Assembly (NCBI GenBank): GCA_964585305.1
Contig: CAZPDM010000072.1
Coordinates: 1-23,318, forward strand
Reading direction: 5' to 3'
DNA: 23,318 nt
Origin: CAZPDM01 sp964585305
GTDB lineage: Bacteria; Planctomycetota; Uabimicrobiia; Uabimicrobiales; JABWCH01
The notes under the pieces were generated by a model that was given only the letters and a program-made list of their open reading frames with translations, had not been told where the DNA came from and did no database searches. The position numbers and the translations under genes were made by a program. Positions 23,300 to 23,318 of the stretch are shown piece by piece; within the stretch, counting starts at the first letter, position 1; every line of letters starts with the position of its first letter.

Positions 23300-23318
23300 A
23301 AATTTGTTAAAAAAACGC

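Noticed and set aside
1..23318. tRNA, rRNA, CRISPR array, prophage or intact insertion sequence
   Set aside because: Intergenic stretches are all under 200 bp and none shows a cloverleaf, rRNA motifs, spaced repeats, integrase or transposase coding sequence.

Overview
The window is an AT-rich, gene-dense bacterial chromosome segment. It carries 12 protein-coding genes, no rRNA or tRNA that I can see, no CRISPR array and no intact transposon. Several features point to a Planctomycetota-type organism or a similarly complex low-GC Gram-negative: a secretin-based type IV pilus, a kinase-like protein fused to a formylglycine-generating-enzyme-fold domain, and a very large DUF4062-NTPase-WD40 protein. 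A deep-branching low-GC planctomycete (for example Uabimicrobium-like) is a guess from gene style and is not proven by the sequence.

Layout. (1) 1-161: leader with a GC-rich inverted pair of palindromes. (2) 162-8316, + strand: type IV pilus assembly genes pilM, a long pilN-like gene, a pilO-like gene that ends in a PilP-like module, and the secretin pilQ. These are followed by a DUF2344/TIGR03936 gene and RNase G, and an intrinsic terminator closes the block. (3) 8392-12221, + strand: mutS, then a secreted DUF4185-like beta-propeller protein whose reading frame abuts the mutS stop. A near-perfect hairpin works as a terminator for both converging sides. (4) 13223-12285 and 14578-13325, - strand: a PilT/PilU-family ATPase followed by a membrane-anchored PDZ protein resembling GspC. 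(5) 14579-14777: divergent promoter region. (6) 14778-18910, + strand: a membrane pseudokinase/FGE-fold protein and a membrane-anchored HExxH peptidase (peptidase MA-like). (7) 18960-23299, + strand: a sigma70-like promoter, a structured leader and a 1405-residue DUF4062-P-loop NTPase-WD40 protein of NLR/STAND type that ends just before the window does.

How they fit together. pilM/N/O-P form the inner-membrane alignment platform, pilQ is the outer-membrane channel, and the PilU-like ATPase drives filament retraction. The GspC-like PDZ protein sits in the PilU transcription unit and may couple to the secretin or to a related type II secretion complex. The pseudokinase, the membrane peptidase and the NLR-like protein form an accessory signalling neighbourhood. 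The last is the strongest candidate for an inducible recognition or defence device. The functional link between these three is inference from adjacency only.
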